From the NCBI GenBank assembly GCA_016858145.1, contig JAEHOE010000012.1, positions 1,116,001 through 1,180,000 on the forward strand: a DNA stretch of 64,000 nt, written 5' to 3'. This DNA is from Edaphochlamys debaryana (lineage: Eukaryota > Chlorophyta > Chlorophyceae > Chlamydomonadales). The position numbers were made by a program, and so were the translations under genes. This document shows positions 23,824 to 34,100 of this stretch, piece after piece. The notes under the pieces were generated by a model, which saw only the letters and a list, made by a program, of their open reading frames with translations, was not told where the DNA came from and ran no database searches. Position 1 is the first letter of the stretch. Each line of letters starts with the position of its first letter.

Positions 23824-26298
23824 ATGGGCGAAGCTGCACAGGTAAGGGCGCACTACTAGACGCAAATCACACTTGCCCTTCTACCTCGGCGTTAGCTCGC
23901 GCGCGGCCTGGACACCCCCGCGTGAGCCGAGTGGGCTGACTTCTCCTCCTTGACCTTCCGTCACTTCACCACTCAACCAGTTTGGGCTATATGGAGGCAT
24001 AGCGTCGCGGGCACCAGGAAGAGCGCTGCTCGAGGTGAGGGGCGCTTGTTTGCATGCCCGTTTGAGGCGCAAGCCCGCGGCGGGCAATGCTGGCGAAGGC
24101 GGGCTTGCTCTACCAGGGTAGCGCACTCCCTTGGTACTGCTCGCTGCTGACTCCCTCTCGGTGGTAGTGCTGGTTCGGTACCATTCCAGGTCCCGGACCC
24201 GACCCCCGCCACCGATTGAGCCCGTATTCCTGGTCTATACCGCTGCAGGTCGTGAGGCTTGCGTTCGAGGGAGGCATCGCGTTCGCGTCGGAAACGGCGT
24301 CGCCAGCCGAGGGCGACGCTGACGCCGATGCCCCAGCCGCAAAGCACGCGGGTAAGCTTCCCCGTGCATCGCTCCGTCGGGTCAAGGCACAGCACCGCTG
24401 TGCGGGCGACTAAGGCCAACTCACCCATTGTCTGCACCCGCGCAGTCGCTCACGGTAAAGAACTGCCGCAGCCAGCGGCGCTGCCGGCCCAGCCACCTGT
24501 GCGGCCTCCTAGCACGGGGAGCAGCTCGAGGCTGGTCCCCGGTGGCCCCTGCATGTGGTGCGGCGTGACGGCGACACCTCAGGTGGGCAGAGAAGCAGCC
24601 GCAACTTAACCTCCCCAAATCTTAGCCCTGTCTGATGTGCTTCGGGCTGGCTGCCTTTCGATGAAGCATGTTCCTCCAACGCAGTGGCGCCGGCCCCGTG
24701 GCACCAACAAACTTCTGTGCAATGCTTGTGGCATCTTCTTCACACGCTACGGCCGCCTGCCGGAGAGGAGCCAGGTGGGGCGGGCCGTGGGCCCAAGCTG
24801 CGGCCATCTCTGCTGTCGCTAGCTGCGATCTCGGCTTGCACCCGTGTTAGCATAGGTGCCTACTGGAACCGGCCGGACTCATCGTTTTATTGCTGCCCTG
24901 TCTCCTCTTTCCCAGGGGACCTACTCGGTGTCGCTCCAGGCAGCGGCCGCCGCGCCCTCACCAGCGCCTACACCGGCGCCCGCGCTCGCAGCCGCGCCCG
25001 TTCCGGTGGCCGCGCCGCCCGCAGCCGCCAAGGACCGGGCCTCCCCTTGCAGCGCCGGGCCCGACCTACCGCCCTCGCCGCTGTCGCTTCCGGGCGGGCC
25101 GCCGGGGCCCGCCCTGGCGTCCGCCGCATCCCTGACGGGGACCAGCCCGCTGAAGCGCAAGGACGCGCCCCAACCCGAGTCGGAGCTGCGGTGCGATGCG
25201 GAGGAGGAGGAGGAAGAGGCGCTGGTGCCCGACGCCGAGGCTCCGTCGGTCATGCAGCCGCCGCCGCCGCCGCCCCCGCTGCTGCCGGTGCTCAGCGGAG
25301 GCCTGCCGCTGCCTTCGTTAGCCCCTGCTGGCGCCGGCCCTGCCGCCGCCGCCAGCGCGGCGGCGCCTGCGTTGCAGCCCCTCCAGCCGCTTCCGGGCGG
25401 ATTGGTGCAGGGCGCTGCGGGCCTCACAGATGGCACCGCAGCCCCGACGTCCACCCTGCTGACCGTGGCACCTCTGGACCTGGGGTCTGCCGGCATGGGC
25501 ATGGGTCTGCTCGGGGGGCTGCCGCTGGCGCTGAACCGCTTCGGCGCCGTCGGCAGCGCCGCAGGCAGCCAGCCACCCGCATCCGCGCCCGGACCCGTAT
25601 CCACACTGGCAGCGGCACTGGGTGCCAGCAGCGCGTGCGGCCCGGGGTCACTCGCCATCGCGCTCGCCCAGCCGCCGCACCAGCCGCCGCCGGGCGTTTC
25701 CATGCTGCCCCCAGACCTGCTGAGCCGCCCCTTCACGCTCCCGCCGGGCCTGCTCCCCAGCGTCTCGCTGCTCGACGCTGCCGCGCCGCCGCCCCGGCCG
25801 CTCTACGCGCGGCCGCCCAAGCGCCGCGAGCGGCGGCCGTGGGGTGACTCGGACGATTCCGGCCTCTCCACGGACTCCCACGCGGCCCACTCGCACAACG
25901 ACCCGGGTAACAGCCACGACGAGGACGACGGAGGCACCACAACCACCACAACCACCTCCAACAGCGCCTTTGTGGCGTTGGGCGGAATGTCCGGCTCGCC
26001 GCCCGGGCTCAGCCTTTCGCCCGCGCTCTTCAGGCCGTTGCTGCCGGGGCTGCCGGCGCCACCCGCGCCGGCGCTGCTGACCGCTGGGCCCGGCGCGGGC
26101 GGCATGCCGCCGCAAGCGGGTGGCGGGGGCTTCGCGCCGGGGAGCGGCGCGCCGCAGCTGCCTCCGCTGGGCGCGCACCTGTCCGTGCCGAGTCAGCACC
26201 CAGAGCCGCAGCAGGTGATCCTGCTGCCCACGCGCAGGTCGAAGGGGCCTCGCAGCAGAATCAACAGCGCGACGCCCAGCTCCTCCACCCAGGCTTGA
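23824..26298 (+). CDS. GATA-type zinc-finger transcription factor (second of tandem pair)
   Basis: Exons 23824-23841, 23981-24034, 24249-24351, 24446-24582, 24685-24774, 24916-26298; phases agree, 594 aa. The GATA finger lies near the N-terminus: C94-M-W-C97, 18 residues, C116-N-A-C119, loop ATPQWRRPRGT, followed by GIFFTRYGRLP. About 460 residues of Ala/Pro/Leu/Gly-rich sequence follow, with an acidic Glu run (~aa 230), a Ser/Asp/His stretch before a Thr run (~aa 445-480) and a short basic C-terminus. Such regions often act in transactivation. The two 5' exons are short (MGEAAQ, then 18 codons) and rest on splice phase only, so the extreme N-terminus is less certain. It lies 1.3 kb downstream of, and on the same strand as, the other GATA gene. 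The introns fall at different places within the two fingers, so the pair is not a very recent copy. Confidence 0.8.
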
Positions 26299-28176
26299 CG
26301 CGGCGGCGCCCTTGCGAACTGGGGGTCGCCGCCTAGGCGAGCGCATGCATTCGGGCAAAGCTGGCGCCAGCCGCCGCCCGCGTCCTGGCGACCGGTCGCC
26401 AGGTGACGGCTGCGCCTAGCTCTCGTGTACCTTCCATTCTTTCCGGGCGCAACGGCGAGTGCCGTGAGCAAGGCCGTTCGGGCGCGGCCAAGCAGCAGGC
26501 GGCCTGCTTAGGCCGACGCTTGCATGGCCATATTGAGAGAAGCATCTGTAGCCCGTTGACTGTGCCGTACGGCTGTACGGCCTGACTAAGAGAATCAACT
26601 GTAGCCCGTTGTTGCTGTCGAGCGCACGGGGGGCGGACGGAAGACGATGAGTGCTTCCGCTGCTCTTGCTGCGCGCCGGGCGCATAGGCTCACATCTGAG
26701 CCGTGTACGATCATAGGGCAGAGCCCACGCTGAGATCTATTCTGATCCAGGGGAGATTCGCCCTGAGGTAGAATCTAGGATCTTGGATCATGTATGAGAG
26801 AAGGACCCAGTCTTGTACGGTCAAATTTGTACGATGTATGACTACAAGCGCGCGGTACCGGTACGCCTTGCCGCTTGACTTCTGGCGCCCAGTTTTGGCA
26901 CGCCCGCTTTCGCTTCTTTGCCGGCATCTGTGCACGCCCCGGCTGTCTGCGGACCACCGAGATTTGCGGTGGCCCTGAGGGCCCTAAGCCTTCGAGACAC
27001 GGGAGTGGAGCGCAGAGCGGCAGGGAGGCCGAGCGAGGCGCGTTTAGGTGCCAGGGATGCACCACGTGTGCGCCACCCCATTAGTCAGGCTCCAGTTCGG
27101 AAGCCCCCTCGGTCGCCTTTTGCTTGCCGGCTATCTACTGGGCTGTTGTGTGTTGTGCTGGGCCTGGACGCGCGGGGCCACACGCATTAGTGGTGAGCTT
27201 TGTGACTGTGAGAGGCGCAAGTTTGTCCGGTCACGTGCCTCAGTCCTTCCTTCTGCCCTCTCTCTGCCTTGTTGCCTCTTCCCTGCGAAGACCCTGGCTC
27301 TTACGTTCTCATCTGTAGACTAACCGATTCGCTTGCGCTTTGCTATCGCTTCTGCTTGTGCGGGATGCTCCTGCGCATTTGCATATCCGGCCCCCGGGGC
27401 AGATGCATGAGAAGGCTTACGCTGTGGCATGGGCGGGGAGGGGGCGGCGGGCGGCGGGGCTGCAGCGGCGCGGAGCCCTACCGTGTCCTGCCTCCTCCAC
27501 CCCACCCCATATATGAGAAGACCAAACGCTGGTGGCTGCGGCTGACTTTGATTGCACTTTGTGTTGGTGAGTTGGGGCGTGAACCTAGGCATACGTTGGG
27601 GCAGGGTTCGGGTTGCGTGTCGAGTGGCCCCGAGGGGAAGTGGGGGCTGGCTGTTGGTGCTTGCTAGGGAGCATAGGTTGAGATTCGGACGAATTCCACT
27701 GGACGTCTTGAGTTGCTATTTGCGCTAGTCAAGTTCAGCGAGGCAAGGGAGCTGCGGGCCGTTGGGCTCCCGGTGTCGCACGGACCCAAGGGGACTAGCC
27801 CTGCGGGTCAGGCGAGTTTTAGTGCGCGCTTCCGCCTTCGCAAGCAAGCAATGCGCTACGTGTTGTATTGAAGAGTTAGAATGCGCTTCTCTGCGACTCG
27901 TTGCGTCTGTCGCACCAGCCCTGCGCGCCGCGCTCGCAGAGCCAGCGCACAGCCCCCCGCCTCGTCATTGTGGCGTCACGGGGGATTGGCGGCGCGCAGG
28001 CTGTATAGCGCGCTCGCAGCCTCACTTGCCTGCTTGTTTGGCTCATACACGCAGCACGCTCGTGACTTGCAGCTCCAAAGCACACACCGCTCTTTTCCAA
28101 CCCTAGCCCTAGTCTCCGCCGCCGCGCGCCGCGCCAGCTCCCCCTTCCCCCACGCGCTCCCCCGCCCCAGCGCAAC
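26299..28176. other. Gap between second GATA gene and giant gene
   Basis: Contains the GATA 3' UTR and the giant gene's 5' UTR and promoter. Near 27500-27571 there is an exon-like stretch (YEKTKRWWLRLTLIALCVG followed by a GTGAGT donor) with no partner exon; see findings. Confidence 0.4.
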
Positions 28177-31100
28177 ATGCTGGGCGGAGGCAGCGCTGGC
28201 GCCGGCGCCGGTCGGCGCAGCCGCAGCCACGCGGAGCGCGGCTCCAAGTCTTCCTACCAGTTCGAGGTCGAGGACCAGGGCCTCGCCACCGGCATTCCCG
28301 AGGACGTGCGGTCCGTGCGCCTGGCGCTCTACACGGACCGGCGCAAGCTGGGCGTGTCACATGCGGTGGGGGGGGGGAAGCGGGGGCGGGGGGAGTGGGG
28401 GTGTTGACGGGGTGTCGGGGAGGGGCGTCAGGGAGCGGCGTGCGTTTGCGTGTCGCGCTGAGGGCTGGGCCGCTGGGCGTGGGCGAGGCTGAGTGGTGTG
28501 TAGGAGGGCTGGAGCAGGGCAGGAGCGCGAGAGCGCGGCGGGGCGCTAGCAGAGCGGACCGAAGGGGCGCGGCAGCGCCGCGCGTTGACCGCCGCAGCCG
28601 CCGAGCTGCTACAGCCTGCCGCCCCACCTCGAGCCCCGCGCCCCTCGTCCCTCACACACTCTCCCCCCTTCTGCCTCGTCCCCCCCCCCCGCACCGCAGG
28701 CCGATGTGAGCCCCGGCGGCATCCAGGCCGGCACCGCCGCGCTGCGGGGCCTCAGCTTCAAGACCAAGCTCCACCGCGACCCAGCGCAGCCCCTCTCCAA
28801 CACGCTCGCACCCAAGGTCAGGGATATATCAGGGAAAAGGGGGGACGGGGGGATGCTGGGGGGTCTCGAAGGGGGTAATACCCAGTCCTTTCCGTCCCAG
28901 TCCTCCTGCCCTCCCTTGCCTCCCCGCTTCGACCCCTCTGCACTCCACCCTCTTCCTTGCCTCTGCCTCCTTTCCCCTGTACCCTCCCTCTCGCTCCGCC
29001 CCCAAGTTTTCCGGCTTCCTCTTCCTTTGCACGCCTACACCCCCTTCCATCCTCCTCCCCTCTCCTACCCCTCTTCACCCCCCCTCTCTCCCCCCCTCCC
29101 CTCCCCTCCCTCTCCTCCCCCCCCCCAGCTGGCCCAGCTCATGCTCCAGGGCAAGCGCGACTCCGCTCTCAAGGCCCTCTTCGAGCCATGGGAGCTGCTG
29201 GGGGCGGCGTCCATAGACCTGGCCGCACTGGCCAACCGCTCACAGGTGCGTGGGGTCGGCGGGCCAGGGGGATGAATGCGAGAGTTGATCTGGGTCTATT
29301 GATAGTTTACTACCCTGCACAACCGGCCGCTTTCAGCCCTCTCTGCCAACGCATGGACTCAACTTTATCCCCCGGCCCACGCCGTCGCCTTCCCCCGCAG
29401 GCGCTGGCCTTTGGCACGGAGGCGGGTGCGGCCCCGGGTGCCTCCGCCGGCGGCATCGCGGCTGAGGGCGGGCAGCGTCACGTCATGTGGGACAACCCCG
29501 AGGCTAGCGGTCTGGGTCTGCAGGTGGGGGAGGGGGTGGGGTGCGGGGTAGGAGTACAGCAGCTATGTTATTGAAGCCCGGTTAGGTTTTTAGCACTAAG
29601 TGTGTAAGCGTTCAGTCCTAAGTCTCAATCCGCTGACGCCTGTGCCCTTCCCGCCCTCCTCCACCCCGCCAGCTGACCATGGGGTCCTACTCGGTGGCCG
29701 AGGGCCCCGGCGCCATCCGCCGCTGCCTGCAGCCCGCGTCCTCCGTGCCCACGCCCGGCCCCACGGCCCCCGCCGACGCCCCCATCAGCCCGACCGCCGC
29801 CGACGTCCACACTCCCCAGGCCGCCACCGCGCCCACCGCCGCCGCCGCTGGCGCCGGCGCGACGGGCGCCGCCGGCGCCCTGGCGGCGGGCACCATCACC
29901 AGCCCCAAGGTGCAGCACCCCACCCCCTTCACCGACCCCGGCGCTCCCACGCCCACCCCCACCGTCTTCTCCAACATGGAGCCAGGCCAGGGCCTGACCC
30001 TCGGCGGCGGCACTGGCGGCGCCGGCGGCAGCATGGATTCGGAGCCGCTGGCGTCGACGGGCGGCGCGGCGGCGCCACTGGCAGGCGCCGCCGCCGCCGG
30101 GACGCCCCGTGACGAGGGTATGGCCTCCGTCGGCCCCACCAGCGCCGTCGGCAAGGCCGCCGCCGCCCTGGCTGGCGGCGCCGCCGCGCTGGGCATCGCC
30201 GGCGCCGGCGCCACGCGGGCTGGCGGCGAGGGCGGCTACGGCAGCGGCGGCGCCAAGCTGGGCCCCGCCCTGGCGCCACTGGAGGCCGCCGGCTCTACCT
30301 CCAGCGACGCAGCAGGTGAGGGGAAGGGATGGAGGGGATCGATGCTGTGTCTGTAGGGATCCTGCAAAGTGGGTGGTTTCAGCTGCGGCGGCGTGGATAC
30401 ACAGCCCGCACACGGCACCAGCACTGCCGTGCCGACGACGCGTCTCACCACTGCCGTGGGCCCGCTCGCCCGCTGCGCCCCAGCCTTCCTCGACGACCCT
30501 AAACACACCGCCGCCGCGCGCCAGCCCTCCGAGACGTTGCCTCGCCCCCCGCGCCCCTCCCTTGATGACTCATACCCGGGCGCCACCGCCCATCGTGCTT
30601 CCCTCGACGGCCCCACCCACGCTCCTTTCTCCACGGCCGCCGGCCCAGCCCTGGCCGCCGGCCTGATGGCTGAGCGCAGCCGCAATCCGCACAACGCCGG
30701 TGCGGATTGGGGCCCCAGCCGCGTGTCTGGCCCGAACCTAAGCTTACCCTCAATTTAGATGGCCCTTTTCTACTTGGTGCCCCTGCGTTGTCTGACGCCC
30801 GCTCTGCCGTCTTGTATCTGCAGCTGCCATCCCCGCCGGCGACGCCGCCACCCTGCCCCAAGCCACCGCCGCAAGCCCCGACGACGTCAGCCCGGGCGGC
30901 GTCTCCCGCGCCTCCGCCGGCGGCCAGCTGTCCCAGCCCATGCCCGAGCAACCCTCGGCCCTGGCCCCCGGTGCTGCCGAGGTGACAGAGATTACCAACA
31001 CCGAGTCAGGTGAGCCTTGGGCCATGTTGAAGCGGGGATAGGGTACTCTGCTTAGCCTCAGTCCTATCTTCCAGCTCCTTCCTACCTGCTCAGTTGCCTG

Positions 31101-34100
31101 TGCATGCCCTTGGCTGTCAGCGAGCCCACGCCATCGCGCTCCTCCTCCCACATCCTCCCGCACTCCAGCTCCACCCACTTGCCCCCACCCTACCCCCCGC
31201 CCCAGGCGCGGCGCCCTCCGCCGCCTCCCGCCTCGCCGGCGCCGCCGGGACCGCGGGCACCGCCGCCCTGGGCGGCAGCGTGGTGGCCCCCGCCATGGGG
31301 GGCCTGGAGCGGGGCGCCAAGGCGGCTGTGAGCGCCACCGAGGGCGCCGTCACCGCCCCCGTGGACGCCGCTGCCAGCGCCGCCCACGGTCTGGTGGAGG
31401 GGGCCGAGGCGGTGGCCAAGGCCCCCGCCAAGGCCGCCGAAGGGCTGGTGACGACGCTGGCGGACGCGGCTAAGAGTGAGACGTGGCGGGGGATGGCTGG
31501 GTTGGGTACGAGGTGGGAGGTGGTGTAGCGTGGGTGCTGGCTCCTGCGCGTGGGGCGTGTAGCGCTAGTGGGTTGGTGCAAATGCCGGCTGCAACTTTGT
31601 ACGCGCCAACTCGCTACAACTTTCTGCCACTATCGGTACTTGCCTTCTTACCCCTCGCGCTCGTGCCCTTTCCGCAGCCGTCGTGACCGCCCCCGTGACC
31701 GCCGCCGGCGCCGTGACCAAGGGCGCCGCCGACCTGGCCCTGGGCGCTGCGGCGGTGCCCGTGGCCCTGGTGATCGGGGGCCCGGGGGCGGCCCTGGCGG
31801 CGGGGGCGCGGGCGCTGGAGGCGCCCCTGGAGGCGGGCAGGGCCGTGGTGCAGGGGGGCATGGAGCTGGGGGCGGCGGCGGTGACGGCGCCCGTCAGGCT
31901 GGGGGCGGCGGGCGTGAGGACGGCGGCTGATGTGGTTGAAGGCAAGTCGTGTGCACTCCTTGCAACACTTTCCTCCCCGACCGCCACAGCCCCCCTGTCT
32001 GTCTTCTTGAAGCTAACATTCCCATCTGGACAGCATTTCAACCTGTACATTGATCGCTTCATTTGCTTTCCTGACCCGCCCCGCCTCAGGCGCCGTCACC
32101 CTCCCCGTGGAAGCCTCCAAGGCTGTGCTGCAGACCGCCACCGGTGCCACCACCGCCGTCTACGAGGCGCCGCTGGAGGCCACCCGCCTGGCGGGCAACC
32201 TGACGGGAGGTGAGGTTACAGCAAGTGGTGGATCTGGATCTCTTGTTGTACCGCTGTGGGTTTGGAATGCTGTGCCGCTTTAAATTATGCATGTTAATTG
32301 GCGGGCTCCTCTTCGTATGGGACTTCGTCATGGCACCCGAAAACCTGATTCGAGACCTCACCCGCCAATTGACACACCCTTCCCCCCTGGCCCCCCGCAG
32401 GCTATGCTGGCGCCGCCGCCACCGCCCCGCTGCGGGGCATCGGTGCTGCCATCCACGGCGCCGTCGACGCCGCCACCGCCCTGGTCAACGCCCCCGCCAA
32501 CCTCGCCGCTAGCCTGGCTGGCGGCGCCGTCGCCGCCGGCACCGCCGCCGTCAGCCGCGCCGCCCAGGCGGTGGCCCCCGTGGGTCAGGGCGCCGTCGAC
32601 GCCACCGCCACCGCCGCCAAGGCCCCCATCACCGGCACCGCCGCCGTCGCCAAGACCGCCGCGGGTGGGTGGAGATACTGAGGCTTGTGTACTGGCTAGC
32701 TTGCCTTGATGCTGCCTGGCCAGGCTATGCTATTGCGTGCCTCGTGCCCCTCCTTCGGCCACGCCGCCTCCGTGACGCTGGGGCTTGCGTGGGGACTCGT
32801 GCTGTGCCTGAACGCTGCTACGCCAATGTATGCCAATATGTGCCTCGTGCCCCTGCCGTACCTCCTTTCTCCACGCCGCCTCCTTGACGCTGCCCTCTTA
32901 CACACGTGACCCCTCTCCCGCCACCGCCCGGGCTTCCCTCCGCCGCAGGCACTGGCATCCGTGGCGCCGTCGCCGCCGGGGCCCCGCTGGCGGCCATTGG
33001 CGCCGGCCGCCGCCGCCGCAGCTCCGACCACGGCGACGGCCGCGGCCCCGAGGACGAGGGCGCGGCGGCGGCGGACTTCGAGAGCAACGCACCCGTCCAT
33101 GACTTCTCCTTCGGCCGCTCCGGCAGCGGCACCGCCACCACCGCCGGTGCCGGTGCCGGCCTGGCTGCCGCAGGTGGGCTTCCCTGCATCATGCGTCTTG
33201 GGCTATGCAGCTGAATCGGCCATCTCCTGACACCCGCCGCCGTGTTGACTTACCGTTCCTTCTTTTGCCCCTGCACGCATAATGGTTTCTGGCCTGCTAT
33301 ATACCTTGCTCTTCACCGCGATGTCAACTCACTGCTCGTTCCTTTGCCCTTTACGCGGAGGCAATGAGCCCTACCGCCAGCCCGACCTGCCGCCCGCCGT
33401 GGCGGAGCGCCCGGGCATCGGCGAGCCCGTCGAGCTGTTCGGCACCAAGTACGACACGGCCGAGCAACCGTCAGCGTACGGCACCGACGCCAAGGACCGC
33501 TTGCAGTTCCTGTACGACGAGCAGCCCGACCTGGCGGCGGAGGTCGAGCAGGCGCGCCGCGAGCTGGCGCCCGCCACCGCCGCTGGCGGCGCCGCCGCCC
33601 CCGCCGTCGCCACGGGCATCATGGTGGCCGGTACGCCCGTTGAGAGTGACGTGGAGTACGGCACCGGTCACGTGATGGCCCCCGAGCTGCAGCCGCCGCA
33701 GCAGTCCGTCAAGCCCAGCGGCGTCACCGGAGTGGCGGGTGAGCCGTTTGGCGCTCTTGCACAAAGCAAGCTACTGCCTACTGGGGATGGAGGGCACCTG
33801 AAGTCAAGCTAAATGGGTCTTATCATTACACTTCCAACCGTCTGCTAACCGATAACTCACACCATCCATCCAACTCCCATCAGGCGGCATCATCCACGGC
33901 ATCGTTGACACCGCCAAGACCGCCGCCACCACCGCCGCCGTCGCCCTGGGCGTAGAGCCGCTGCTACACGCCGCCGAGCGGGGCGTCGCCGCCGTCGCCG
34001 ACGCCGCCGCCGGCGTGATGGCGGCGCCCGTCGACGCCGCCGCTGGCGCCAGCAAGGGCGTCATCGGCGGCACCGCCGGCGCCGTCAGCTCCGTGGCTGA

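Noticed and set aside
30316..30483. Reading the whole open stretch 30369-30758 as one exon of the giant gene
   Set aside because: Only the part 30484-30699 has an acceptor and donor matching the phase-1 neighbours; the flanks behave as intron.
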